Assembly (NCBI GenBank): GCA_036186865.1
Contig: AP025051.1
Location: forward strand, 21,257,820 to 21,321,819
Length of the DNA: 64,000 bases
Direction: 5' to 3'
Source: Eustoma russellianum
Taxonomy: Eukaryota; Streptophyta; Magnoliopsida; Gentianales; Gentianaceae
Part shown: piece by piece, positions 21,660 through 33,970 of the stretch
Layout: each line of letters starts with the position of its first letter
Position numbering within the stretch: the first letter of the stretch is position 1
Program-made: the position numbers and the translations under genes
Notes under the pieces: generated by a model
What the model saw: the letters and a program-made list of their open reading frames with translations, nothing else
The model's database searches: none
What the model was told of the DNA's origin: nothing

Positions 21660-23521
21660 CAAACAACATACCTGCCAACGTATTAATTGATAGTGGTGCA
21701 AGCCATTCATTTGTATCGAAAAGGTTTGCTAAGAACCTTGGTAGTTGTCCGACTTGGCTGGTTACACCTTATCGCATTCAAGCAGCTGGCAATCAGGTGA
21801 TCATTTCACATCATATATATAAGAATTGCGAGATAGAAATGGGAGGACAGAAGTTCGAAGTTACCTTAATTCCTATACAGATTGAGGACTTTGACATTAT
21901 TTTAGGCATGGATTGGTTGTTCAAACACCATGCCTACATTGATTTTCGAGGTAAGCGTGTGATGATTAAGGATCCAATGCGAGAAGAAATGATTTATCAA
22001 GGGAACTCCAAAATAAAAAAGATACCACAAAATATTTATCTGACAGCAGCGAAAGCATTTCAATCACTGAAGAAGGGTAGCGAAGGATTCCTTGTGTATG
22101 CCCTTGGCGAGGATTCTGATACCACATCAATTGACAACATTCCAGTAGTCAAGGAGTTCATAGATGTATTTCCAGATGATTTACCAGGCTTGCCTCCGGA
22201 CAGAGAGATTGAATTTGAGATTAATGTTGTTCCAGGAGCTGAACCAATCTCAAAGGCACCATATAGAATGGCCCCAGCCGAATTAAAGGAATTGAAATCA
22301 CAGTTGCAAGAATTGATAGATAAGAAGTTCATACGGCCAAGTGTATCACCATGGAGAGCTCCAGTGTTGTTCGTTAAGAAGAAGGATGGCAGCATGCGAC
22401 TCTGCATCGATTACCGAGAGCTGAATAAGATCACGATCAAAAATAGATATCCACTGCCTCGAATCGACGATTTGTTCGATCAATTAAGGGGTGCCAAAGT
22501 GTTCAGCAAGATTGACCTTCGCTCTGGTTACCATCAGTTGAAGATCAAGTCGGAAGATATCGCTAAGACTGCTTTTCGTACAAGATACGGACATTATGAG
22601 TTCTTAGTGATGCCATTTGGACTGACTAACGCACCTGCAGCATTCATGGATTTGATGAACACAGTATTTCGGGATCAGTTGGATAAGTTCGTGGTAGTAT
22701 TTATTGACGATATCCTGATATACTCACCGGATGAAGAGACCCATGCAGAGCATCTAAGAATAACACTGAATGTATTAAGAAGGAAGCAGCTATATGCTAA
22801 ATTCAGCAAGTGTGAATTTTGGCTCCACAGTGTTGCATTTTTAGGTCATGTTGTGTCTAAGGATGGTATCTCAGTAGACCCGAAAAAGATTGAGGCTATT
22901 ACGGAATGGCCGAGACCGACAAATGTGACTGAGGTCAGGAGTTTCTTAGGACTTGCAGGTTATTATCGGAAGTTTGTTGAGGGATTCTCACGGATTGTAG
23001 TTCCATTAACTCGTTTGACGCAGAAAAAGACGCGATATGATTGGACTTCTGAATGTGAACAGAGCTTCACCGAACTTAAGAAGAAATTGACATCGGCACC
23101 GGTATTAGCACAACCATTTTCAGGAGAGGGATTCGTGGTATATAGCGACGCTTTGAAGAATGGACTAGGTTGTGTATTAATGCAGAAGGAACGAGTAATT
23201 GCATATGCATCAAGACAGTTGAAACCATATGAACAGAATTACCCCACCCATGATCTGGAATTGGCGGCAGTTGTATTTGCGCTCAAGATATGGAGACATT
23301 ACTTGTATGGAGAGAAATGCGAAATCTATACGGATCACAAGAGTTTAAAATATCTTTTCACCCAGAAGGAACTAAATATGAGGCAGCGAAGATGGTTGGA
23401 GTTGATGAAAGACTATGATCTCGCTATTCATTATCATCCGGGTAAGGCGAATAAGGTAGCAGATGCGTTGAGTAGGAAGTCAAGTCATGCTAGACAGACG
23501 CCTCTAGAGAGAGAGAGATAG
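21648..23521 (+). pseudogene. Element B protease, reverse transcriptase and RNase H
   Basis: One open frame from the putative splice acceptor. The aspartic protease signature LIDSGASHSF is at about 21686-21715 and ILGMDWL at about 21900-21920. Reverse transcriptase motifs are RLCIDYRELN (about 22399-22428), KIDLRSGYHQ, MPFGLTNAPAAF and the catalytic VFIDDILIY (about 22697-22723). RNase H shows YSDA (23132-23143), a YASRQL segment and YTDHKSL, ending with VADALSRKS. All catalytic residues I can check are present. The frame ends in a TAG at 23519-23521 inside a GA repeat; integrase continues two bases out of frame. There is no ATG at the start, so expression depends on fusion to gag. Confidence 0.87.
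23506..23518 (+). repeat. GA repeat at the RNase H/integrase frame break
   Basis: A 13-nt AG run. The frame upstream and the frame downstream differ by two bases, which one extra or missing dinucleotide unit explains. Replication slippage is the likely cause. Confidence 0.75.
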
Positions 23522-25015
23522 CCGAGTTTGGATTGGATGTAGTTGACTCGACTGCAAATATTCTGGCTAAATTGATGATAACTCCCACTTTAATTGATAG
23601 GATCAAAGAGGCGCAAAAGAATGATTCTGAGTTAATGATCATCGTCAAGCAGTTTGAAGAACAACTGGTGAGGGACTTTCAGTTGCATAATGATGGCAGT
23701 CTTTGGTTCAAAGAAAGATTATGTGTGCCAAGCATTGATGGAATTAAAAAGGAAATCATGACGGAAGCTCACAACTCACGATTATCTATACATCCGGGAG
23801 CAACAAAGATGTACCAGGATCTTAAAAGAAATTATTGGTGGAACGGCATGAAGCGAGACATTGCGGAATTTGTGCAGAGATGTCATACTTGTCAACAAGT
23901 TAAAGCAGAACATCAGAGGCCGGCAGGACTATTACAGCCATTAGAGATTCCGGAATGGAAATGGGAGCATATTACGATGGATTTTGTTACCGGACTTCCT
24001 AAGACTCGCAATGGTAATGATACGATTTGGGTAATCGTGGATCGTCTCACTAAATCGGCACATTTCTTATCCATGTCAATACAGACATCCATAGAAAAGC
24101 TGGTCAGCATGTATATGAATGAGATAGTCAGCCTACATGGAACACCTGTTAGTATCGTGCGATAGAGATCCACGTTTTACTTCACGATTTTGGAAAGCTT
24201 ACCAAAATGCCATGGGTACCGAACTCCGGATGAGTACAGCCTTCCACCCGCAGACCGATGGACAGTCAGAACGTACTATACAAACACTGGAAGATATGCT
24301 ACGCGCGTGCACTTTGGATTTCAAGGTTAGCTGGGACAAATCAGTGAAGTTAATTGAGTTCTCCTACAATAACAGCTATCACAGTTCTATTGGTATGGCA
24401 CCTTTTGAAGCATTGTATGGAAGGAAGTGTCGATCTCCATTATATTGGGATGAAGTTGGCGAGAGAACTATTATGGGCCCGGAACTGGTAGAGCAGACTC
24501 TGGAAAAGATCAAGGTGATACGTGATAGATTGAAAGCTGCTCAAGATCGTAGCAAAAGCTGGGCTGATACAAAGAGACGACCGATTGAGTTTGAAGTAGG
24601 CGAGAAAGTATATTTGCGAGTTTCACCGACCAAAGGCGTGAGTAGATTTGGGATTAAAGGGAAACTGAGCCCTAGATTTATTGGCCCTTATGAGATACTA
24701 GAGAAAGTTGGAGCTGTTGCATACCGGTTGGCCTTACCTCCTACATTGTCCCAAGTACATAATGTGTTTCATGTATCTCAGTTACGGCGATATGTACACG
24801 ATCCGGATCATATACTGGAGCAACAACCCGTAACTATTTAAGATGACGTTACATATGAAGAAGTCCCAATACAGATCGTGGGCCGTAAGGAGCAAGTGTT
24901 GAGAAGACGGACAATTCCATTTGTGAAAGTACAGTGGAGTAATCATACTGAGCGGGAAGCAACCTGGGAACCGGAGCAGCAAATGCAGAAGCAATATCCC
25001 CAACTGTTCGTATGA
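23522..25015 (+). pseudogene. Element B integrase with C-terminal chromodomain
   Basis: The integrase zinc-binding part (H...H, then CHTCQQVK at about 23883-23906) and the first catalytic Asp (ITMDFVTGLP) lie in the frame ending with TAG at 24163-24165. A two-base change at about 24156-24161 moves the frame; the second Asp (DRDPRF) and the catalytic Glu region (HPQTDGQSERT, about 24250-24282) follow. The GPYEI and FHVSQLRRY motifs end the integrase. A TAA at 24839-24841 then cuts off the chromodomain, which stays open from 24842 to a TGA at 25013-25015 and contains the typical VKVQWSNH and EATWE motifs. In Tekay elements the chromodomain directs integration to modified chromatin (family knowledge). 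Confidence 0.87.
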
Positions 25016-25024
25016 GGTACGCAA

Positions 25025-25040
25025 GTTTCGAGGACGAAAC
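25025..25040 (+). promoter_or_regulatory. Inverted repeat before the polypurine tract (element B)
   Basis: Stem GTTTCG/CGAAAC, extendable by one A:T pair, with loop AGGA, ending 20 nt before the LTR and lying after the pol stop. It differs from A and F by a compensatory pair swap at the second stem position. Confidence 0.7.
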
Positions 25041-25047
25041 TTTTTAT

Positions 25048-25060
25048 AAGGGGGGGAGAA
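25048..25060 (+). other. Polypurine tract of element B
   Basis: AAGGGGGGGAGAA directly before the right LTR. Confidence 0.92.
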
Positions 25061-28000
25061 TGTTACAACCCGGAAAATTCGTTATGTCGTAACGACTACT
25101 AATACCGTAATATAATTTCGTAGGTGTACGATCCATAAAACTAGACTTATATTATCAAATATATTAGCAAAGATACTACAAACATTTGAGTATATACAAT
25201 AAAAACCCAATTAAATTAATTAGTAACAACTTAAACTATTAGGATAAATTAAATCAAAAAGAAATACATGTCACAACAATTTTATACTACATTAAATAAA
25301 TGAAAAAACAATTATATACATACAACATAAAAGAAAAGGAAAAAGAAAAAGAAAGGTGAAGACAACTTGTCTTACACCTTGATTAAAATATTAGCATGCC
25401 TAAGAATCTCACCTTAACCCATCCCTCCACCCCATGCTTGTCAAAAGTTTGTCTCCCACCCCATTCCCCTCCATGCTTGGCCGGCCACCCCTTAGAAAAG
25501 TAGGAAATTTTAATTCTTCTTTAACCCCTCAAATAATACATCTTCAACCAACCAAATTCATCCTATCTCCAAGGAAAACCCAAGAAACATTCCAACACCC
25601 TCATTTTTCCCCTTAAGGCCGAAAGTTCACCCTCCATAAGGAGAAGATTTTCTTCTCCTTTCTTCACACCAACATCACTCAAATCAAGTATTATAAACAC
25701 TCAATCAACTAAGAAAGATTCAAGAAGGTTGAAGCATCTAGAATCAAAAGCAATCAAGGTAAGAACTTTATGAAGTTTAAGTTTAATTCTTCTATATACT
25801 TAGTTTCATAAGTTGCTCACTAACCCTCCTTTTAAACCCTAAACACCATGTATACCTAGGAGGAAGGAAGAAGAACTCTCTTCCAAACCAAGTGAAGGAA
25901 ACATCTTCTAAGTGTAAGAAAGGTGAACCAAGGCAAGTACTCTTCCTAGATCCTTCATGGATTTAAGATTCAATACTTATGTTTATATAAAAATGGGATC
26001 ATCATGTAGTATGTTCAAATTTTGTTTTAAGAATAAGCAAGATCTATGCTTGTAGTGTTAGAAATATACAAATATATAATAATAAAAGGCTATATGTATA
26101 TAAATGAAACATATATATACGGTTGTTGTATATATATATACATATAGAAGCTATATATATACGGCATCACACATATATACATACATATAGATATAAACTT
26201 TGAACAAATGATATGAAATGAAAAACATTAAGAAAGATGTACAAAGAATTCAATTCTTATTGTTTTGATTATGTTTTCTTTTATGATGATCATCATGTTT
26301 ATATCTTATATGTTTTGTGTTTATATGTTTCAAGATCATGTCTTTAACATGTTTATGTATGCATCATAAGCATGACTTATATACATGGTCTAAATGGTTG
26401 TTTGATGATCATCATCTTCACATATACATCACATATACACGGCTAGGTGGCCTATTTTAGTACTTCATTGAGTTTCATCATCACCATTCTAAGATGTGTA
26501 TTAGATGATGAATGTGGCTCAAGAAGTATACTCTTTATGTTATTCATCATGTTTATGATTATGTATTTGTTTTCATAGTGTTATAATTTTAAGATTAGTA
26601 AAGAAAAGGTAAGAAATATGTATATGTTACTTATGAGAACTTACAACTTACAACATATACATAAAAGGAAGAAAAATGAGATATAAATATGTACAATACA
26701 TGGCCTAACTTTCGGCCTTATAGAGTAGTTTGTAAAATGAGATGTGACATGTTAAATAAGTATATATGGATATAATTATACATATATATATATATACATG
26801 GCTTAAGATAATCAAAGTATAAAATACCTTATATAGTATATATACACACACATATAAGTGTATTACCATGAAATATATACATATATACATTACATATATA
26901 TTCGGCCTAAGGCCATTTAATAAACCAAAAAATGTTTCTTGAGTTAAATGCTATGGATACTATTATGTAAATTATGTGATAATGAATGAAGTATGGTATA
27001 AGTGTAGGTGGTTGTACGTGAAGAATTAAAGGATCTAAGAATTAAAAGTCAATTTCCTTAAGTGTTGGAATAAGAGTTGTATTTGGAGAATACAAATTAA
27101 GAAAGTGGTGTTGGATGAAAAATGAAGAAAAGTGGGCTGTTTTAGCCTCATGGCCGAATGGCCTTTTGGTGGTCAAAGTGTGAATCCCTTTAAGTTATGA
27201 TATATAGGATGAAAATAAGTAAGTGATGTTATAAGATGTAGTTTACCATAACACCTCATACGAACAAGTCTTATGCTGCACGAAGATAAAGTTTGAAAGT
27301 TGTTTTACGCATATCATGTTTTAAAAGTTCATATGCATGTGAATAATAAACGCGAGACGATCGATTTCGTTGACACACGATATGTTATGTTATGTTCATG
27401 ATTATGACTATGTTATGTTCGCCGGCGTGACATCGGTATTGGGGTGATAGATGTCAGGGGCATATGATTACGTATATGGCCGAGTGTAACACCGGGTCCG
27501 GGACACGGGATCTCCGTCATAGCGCGTCACCGTTAGTACATATACATATGTTTATGATGTTTTATGTCGTATATGTACTACATGGGAAATCGATCGGTAT
27601 GTCGTGTGTTATTATTCTTATGAAAAGTGCTATAGCCAATGATGAAAATGTTATGTCTTCCTGTTATGAAAATGTCATGTTATGCAAGTTATGAATATGT
27701 CATTTTTCGCAAGTTATGAAAATCATGTCAATCTATGAAATTTCATGTTTACGAAAAGCCATGTTTACGAAAAGCCATTTTATGAAAAGTCACGTTTTAT
27801 GCATCATGTCATGATCATGCCCTTAGGTGGTGATTAGTATATTTGTACAATCATGATGCCTTAATATGATTAAGGAAGATCACGTGCATAGAGGTGATGA
27901 TTGTAAGTTATGACCTTAGTATAAGATGGATTAGTGTTTAAGCATGGAAGGTATGCTAAGGATATGCTGAGGAAGAATGATATGACCCATAAGGTATGAT

Positions 28001-28523
28001 GCAAAATCTTATGTTCTGTTTATTCCTTATATATAATGCTGTCATTGTAAATAAAGAAGTAATTATATATATTGTTACTTTATTACTACTTGTTTCCCCA
28101 TGTATGATCCACATGAAGTATCTATAAAGAATACTTGCTGAGATTAAAAGATGGTGGTTATCGCTCATACTTGCCTCTTAATATTTCAGAGAACAGGGAC
28201 CCTGATGCCGTGTTCATTGAGGAGGAACCCCAGATAGAGTATCCGTGAGCAAAGATGTAGGCTGAAGCTATGTACCTGTTGCGTGTGAGCTTTATTTATT
28301 GTGATGTAATAAAATTATCGTGAGAAGCTGTATTTGTGGATGTGTGGATTTGAACGGTTTGTAATAATATTATGCATGTCGTGAGCTTATTTTAAGATGT
28401 TTCCGCTATATCGATTACAATTCATGTGACATGCACATGTATGGTATCGACGCCTTGTACTCTATGGAGTAGAGTATGGCGGGTGCACTGAGCCGGAACT
28501 CTGGTTTCGGGCGGGGCGCTACA
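25061..28523 (+). repeat. Element B right LTR
   Basis: 3463 bp, TGTTACAACCCGG to GGGGCGCTACA, almost identical to 16638-20108, followed by ATAGG (28524-28528), the right target-site duplication. Confidence 0.95.
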
Positions 28524-28548
28524 ATAGGTTTATCACTATGACTAATCA

Positions 28549-31090
28549 TGTTACAACCCCCGTTGCATGGAAAAAAAGTGATATGTGTGTGCTGAAAAAA
28601 ATAAAAAAAATAACAATTAATACTACTTAATCCCACTAACTCCCCATTACCCCCTTTATCTTACCATAACATCTATTCCACTAAATACACCATAATTCCC
28701 CTCTCCATAACCCCCACCATATTTAGTATCCTATTTCTTCTTTTCCCCACACAAAACAACATTCAACACATTTGGGAGGAGGAAAAAACAAGAAAGCCGA
28801 GAGTGAGGGAGAAAAGAGGGAGGAAAAAGAGAGGAAAAAAAGAGAAGAAGAGATTCTTGTCCAATTCAATCCCAATTCCGACTACGGTATAGTATACTTC
28901 AAGAAGTGTAAGCAAGTTTCATGTATTTACTATGAATTTTGTAAAACTTATGTATGCTTTTGATATTAAATTCGGATCATATATTCGTACAAGTGTATTC
29001 ATATATGGTCGGTTATATTTATAATTTAGTGTGTGATGTATTAATATTATGTCTGCATGTGTGAAAGGGGCAGTGGCCGTGTGGCCACTGTTGGAAGATT
29101 TACAAAATGAAAGAAAAGGTACAATTGTGGAATGGTTAATAAATTTGTTATAAATTTGCAAAACATATAGTTGTAATTTTTGATATTAGTTATGGATCAT
29201 GCATCTCTATGATTGTTTTTATAGGTGGTTGAGTATATATTTACAAATATATGTGCGTGTGATACGTGGACCAGTTTACATATGTTTACAAAAAAAAAAA
29301 AAGAAAAAGAAAAGAAAAGAAAAGAAACATAGGTGTGCTGTGCAGCGGCCGTGTAGGCCTTTTTGGGGATGTGAATTTAGATATGGGAAAGTGTAAGTTA
29401 CTGTATGAATACAAATATATTAAATGGCCATTGGGCATAGTGGAGGGCCAGTGACCGAAAGTGCAGGAAGCAGCGAAGGGAAATTGATAGTGCATTCACA
29501 GTATCTTTAAATTGAGATGCTTCCTTATGTGGGTATGTATATTTATGCACATAATCTGTGATGTAGGTAATTTGGTGTGATGGTTGAAGTTGGAGAATTG
29601 TGTAGGATTGAACCGATTGACCAACCTTTGACAGGGTTAGGTGCTGGTCCAATTTTGCCAAACATATGAATTATATAGTATATGTTATGAGAATAAAAGT
29701 AGGGTTTTTGGACTGGAACTTGGGCAAATTAAATTTTGAAAAGTGGCCAAGGGAGATGTGTATACGTAAGTACATGTATATGCGCATGTATGGGCATGTG
29801 CATATATATGTATATGTGCATACGACGGTTGAGAGGTATTTTTGGGATTTTAGAATAATTTGGTATATTTAGTTTGGAATATTTGGTTATTTGGGTATTT
29901 TGGTAATTTTAGGAAATTATTTTGCTTGGGTTCGTTGAAATTGGACTTTTTGATAACTTTGACTAACTTTTGGACTTGGAAAATAATTTGTGAAAATTGC
30001 ATTCATATTTGGAAATTCATCCTTACAAAAGAAATATATTGGTAAGCCGGGTCAATTTATATTTTGGTTATCGAGTGCTGCAGATGTAACTACCTCGTCA
30101 GGAGCATGGTTTCTGTATGCCTATTTGGATTGCTGTAGATATAACTACTTCGTTAGGGACATGGCTTTAACTACCTAGTCTAGGACAGGGTGCAAAGGCA
30201 TATATTTGGTACTATAGACGTAACGACCTAGTCTGGGACATGGTGTCTATAGTATATTTGGTTTTTTTGGAGAAATCAATTCGTAAGTCTTACGGTATAA
30301 GTCACTTGTAGGGAAAGTGTTATAGCCATTGCATTTGATTTTTGACTTTGGACCTATTAAACAAGATTTTGGTATTTGGATGTTTGGACCGGTTTAATCA
30401 GATTTGGACATTGAACGTTGAATTTGGAAACTTTGATTTTGAAATTTTGGAACATTGGCATTGCATTGTTTTGGAAAAATCGCATCACGCTTTGGCTTGG
30501 ACTAACCTTTGCTTGGTCTATATTATATTTCTTTGTTGGGTCTATTTGCTATATTTGTTTTGGATGTTAGGGGTAAAGCTGTAAAATCACGAATGAGAAT
30601 GATGTTATTCTCAGTACTATTATTTATTGTTATTACCCTTGCTTCTCTGTGCATGATCCCATGGTAAATATGTTAAAGTTACATGCTGTGCGAAGTGTCG
30701 CTCGTACCACATCTTCCTATATTTTTCATATGATCAAGGTATGATTTATTATACGTCGAGGAGGACTCTGAGTGTGGACATGGATCATTTCTGACCTGAT
30801 CGAGGACATATGCTGCCACTTGGATCATAGATTGTGGATTTTCAATTTATGCACTTGTTGGAGACTTAGTCATTTTCTGTTTATTTATGACATTGTATCA
30901 CACACAATTGCCTAGTCCATTGTACCTCATTTATTATTTATGATAATTTCGAGGATTTATTGACTTCCGGTGACATCGATTTGTGTCATGTCGCTGAAGT
31001 GTTTTTGTATCGATTTCGACGCCTTGTATTTTGCTTAGAAAAATACGGCGGGTGAGTCGTTCCGAGTACTAGGGCTCGGGATGAGTCCCT
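28549..31090 (+). repeat. Element C left LTR
   Basis: Starts TGTTACAACCCCCGTTGC and ends near GGGATGAGTCCC. The end segment (CGACGCCTTGTATTTTGC, ACGGCGGGTGAG) aligns with the LTR ends of B and Z. The expected terminal bases and the primer site are absent: sequence resembling what follows the primer site in B (GATCCA) comes at once, so a small deletion removed the junction. The exact end is therefore uncertain by about 10 bases. Confidence 0.78.
30080..30250 (+). repeat. Diverged tandem repeats in the LTR of element C
   Basis: Four imperfect copies of a unit of 40-60 bp built around TAACTACCTCGTCAGG, TAACTACTTCGTTAGG, TAACTACCTAGTCTAGG and TAACGACCTAGTCTGGG, each followed by a GACATGG-like word. 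The corresponding part of the right LTR is where E inserted (41323 and 59512). Confidence 0.75.
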
Positions 31091-31402
31091 GATCCATGGC
31101 AAAAACGTAGATTTAGGCCATGATCTTAGAAATTAAGTATGATTTTTCCTATAAGTTATGATTTTAGATTTAGAGTGTTGATATTAGGCATGGATTTAGA
31201 AATCATTTATGACAAGGAACTTAAGTGATGATCGGGTGGGATACGTGTATTGAGTATATATTATGCCGTTTTACTTTGTTGCTTTATGTAAGTTTCGATT
31301 TTCAGCCTTCGCATAACCTCAAACCCGATTACTGTAAATTTTTGTTTAATTATGTTTTTGAATATAATATGAAAATTAATAAACCCGAACTGTTACAACA
31401 AA

Positions 31403-32380
31403 ATGCCGCCAAGAAGAGATAATAATGGAAACGAAAACGGTGGTGACTAGAATGCATTACCCCAGGATTTGACAGATGCGTTGATGATGATAGCGCAGGT
31501 ATTGGCTCATCAGCAGTTGCAGCAACATCAAGCCACACCTCCTCTGCCGCCACCATAGATGGGCCTTCGTTTCTTCTATCAAGAGATGGAGAAGGCTCAC
31601 GTTCCGACGTTCAAGGACGGTACAGATTCTGACGAGGCAGAGGCTTGGCTAAAAGAGGTAGAGAACAACCTTCGTTTACTGCAGATACCCTAGGAGATCC
31701 GGGTAGAGGTCATCACACCATTCTTTTTAGGCGAGGCTGAGGAGTGGTGGAATGGAGCCGTGCTGATCTACCTCAGCCGGTTTTGTGGCACCGGTTCAGG
31801 GAGGAGTTTCGTAAGTACGATGTGCCAACGACTGCGATTCTCCAGAAGATGGCTGCGTTTCAGGCTCTGACACAGGGGAGCATGACGGTGTCAGAGTATA
31901 CAGACCGGTTCCATGCATTGGGGCGATTTGTTCCGTCGACTATGGCTGATGCCCGTCTCAAGATGCTAAAGTTCGAGACAGGCCTGAATTCTCGCATCCG
32001 TTCAGGCATAGTTAACGGGAATGCGAGGAACTTTGGAGAGCTGCTGGAGGCATGCCACCGAGTCGAGGCTGACTTGCGTAGGGTGGTAGCGGCAGAGAAA
32101 AGCAAGAGGTCCCGGGAAGAGAGCAGCGATGATAGACCTGAGAGGTAGGTCAAGGTTCCTAAGAGGGATCAGATAGGTCAGCCACGACCTCAATAACAAC
32201 AGAAGTTCGGGGATAATATACTGACAGCGATCACTATTTGCCCCACATGCAGGCAGAGACATGCAGGGGAATGCTGGAGAAAGGTGGGAGCATGTTACAA
32301 CTGTGGGGAGATGAGACACTTGGCTTGAGATTGCCCAGAGCCGAGGGGATGGTCTGAGGGGTCCAAGTGACGTGATCACA
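31403..32380 (+). pseudogene. Element C gag remnant
   Basis: A start MPPRRDNNGN at 31403 is followed by a stop after 15 codons. Gag sequence then continues with further in-frame stops. The retrotrans_gag domain is recognisable (RFFYQEMEKA, EAEEWWNG, and after a frameshift near 31750 FREEFRKYDVP and FETGLNSRIRSG). The zinc knuckle CYNCGEMRHLA (about 32291-32323) has a stop where the family has a residue before the last Cys. Very similar in layout to the gag of B, hence the Tekay assignment. Several stops could come from C-to-T changes, as expected in methylated repeats. Confidence 0.82.
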
Positions 32381-33409
32381 TGTACCTCTAATTATAAATT
32401 TTCAATGATTAACTTGTACTTGTATAACTTTTATTTGAACCCCTGAACTTGATGAGTGCTATACTAGTAAGCGAATGGTTGTAATAAATGACAATAACCG
32501 CAAAAAGGTTTAGATGGTGGTTAAGATGTAAATATTGGAAATTATTAACATAAGTCGATAATATCAATATCGGTTGAGGAAATTAAGATGAGCATAGAAA
32601 CATGTTAAAAAAATCAATGGATCTAGTAAGCTTGAACTGAGATAGTGCAAGCATGAACAAGTGGGTACTGTTGAATCTAGTAGGCTTGAAGTGAGACAAA
32701 GTAAACATGAACAAGTGGTGGTTGCTATCCATGTGAGATTTAATTAGGTTAAATTTAGCGATTGAAATAATCAAACAGAGAAGTATTGTGGATCGAAGCA
32801 GCTCGCGGAAGCATTGTGCATTATAATGGCCTAAGATGCTTAAGTGAATAATTACTTAAGCTGAATTTTAGAATACAGAATGAATAGAGATTAATTATGA
32901 TTAAGTATTGAATCCTGCGATAAGTTGATAATGTAACTTTTAGGAATATTAATCTATAGAGACAAGTAAGTCTGAATACATATGAAGACATATGAAATTT
33001 CTTTTAAGTTTCAACTATGGAGAATTAAGATGGGGTTAAATCCTATAAGGACAAGATCATCTTGTGGGATGCTAGTAATGACTAAGTTGAATTGCACTAG
33101 GGTACACGTACTCTAAAAATACACACTGTTTATGGAATTAGTTTTGCGAAGAAGACGATTAAGTTATGATTGTAGTACGTTTAAGCACTGATTATAAAGG
33201 ACTGTTGTTCATAGTAGATATAAGTTCCATATAGACTGACGATTGAGTTGTGTATTCACCTAGCATGGTGACGATACCCGTAGGTGTGATTCTAGAAGTT
33301 ATAGAAAGATTAAGTTATGATTTCAACGAGCAGATGACAATGAATTTACAAACTATATGGTAGGTAAACAAGAAGTGATTTTAGGAACTTAATCTGTGAG
33401 GTGAAGCAT
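32381..33409 (+). other. Element C internal region without recognisable domains
   Basis: About 1.03 kb between the gag remnant and the pol tail where protease, reverse transcriptase and integrase should be. It is AT-rich and no ORF resembles them. It shows recurring words such as CTAGTAAGCTTGAACTGAGA/CTAGTAGGCTTGAAGTGAGA (32621-32700), a loose duplication. Either pol was replaced by foreign sequence or the element was a non-autonomous derivative. Confidence 0.5.
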
Positions 33410-33525
33410 TGGAGGTACCAGAATGGAAATAGGAGATCGAAGAAGAAGCGCGAAAGAAGTATCCGCATCTTCTCAGCTAGTGCATGTAAGTTTCGAGGAC
33501 GAAACTTTTTGTAAGGGGGGACGAA
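33410..33525 (+). pseudogene. Element C chromodomain tail, inverted repeat and polypurine tract
   Basis: The frame reads a short chromodomain end (EEEARKKYPHLLS, then stop at about 33479), like the end of pol in B. The inverted repeat GTTTCG-AGGA-CGAAAC lies at 33490-33505, ending 20 nt before the LTR. The polypurine tract AAGGGGGGACGAA at 33513-33525 is next to the right LTR. Confidence 0.72.
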
Positions 33526-33970
33526 TGTTGCAATCCCCGTTGCATGGACAAAAAGTGTAATATGTGTGCGTGCTGAAAAAAAAACAAAAAGAACAATTAA
33601 TACTACTTAATCCCACTAACTTCCCACTACCCCTCTATCTTACCATAACCTCTATTCCACTAAATACACCATAATTCCCCTCTCCATAACCCCCACAATA
33701 TTTAGTACCCTATTTCTTCCTTTCCCCACACAAAACAACGTTCAGCACATTTGGGAGGAGGAAAAAACAAGACAGCCGAGAGTGAGGGAGAAAAGAGAGG
33801 GAGGAAAAAGAGAGGAAAAAAGAGAAAAAGAAGAGATTCTTGTCCAATTCAACCCTGATTCCAACTACGATATAGTATATTCCAAGAAGTGTAAGTAAGT
33901 TTGGTGTATTTACTATGAATTTTGTAAAACTTATGTTTACTTTTGATATTAAATTCGGATCATGTATTCG
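33526..33970 (+). repeat. Element C right LTR, piece 1
   Basis: Matches 28549-28993 with several percent differences; it starts TGTTGCAATCCCC. Interrupted by the LINE H. Confidence 0.85.

Larger units (their letters stand above)
16638..28523 (+). mobile_element. Element B: full-length young Tekay-type chromovirus
   Basis: An 11.9-kb gypsy element with two near-identical LTRs, tRNA-Met primer site, gag, protease, reverse transcriptase, RNase H, integrase, chromodomain, polypurine tract and a perfect 5-bp target duplication. The chromodomain and the LTR end GGGCGGGGCGCTACA point to the Tekay (Del) clade. By eye I find about four substitutions and three small indels between the LTRs, so it inserted very recently, yet the coding region has three frame breaks and a premature stop. 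Gag and pol frames are separated by a probable 77-nt intron. Confidence 0.92.

Noticed and set aside
21797..23521. Separate pol ORF with its own start at 21797
   Set aside because: The start is again GTG, and the frame is open upstream to 21648 with the protease active site before 21797. Pol is expressed as a fusion to Gag.
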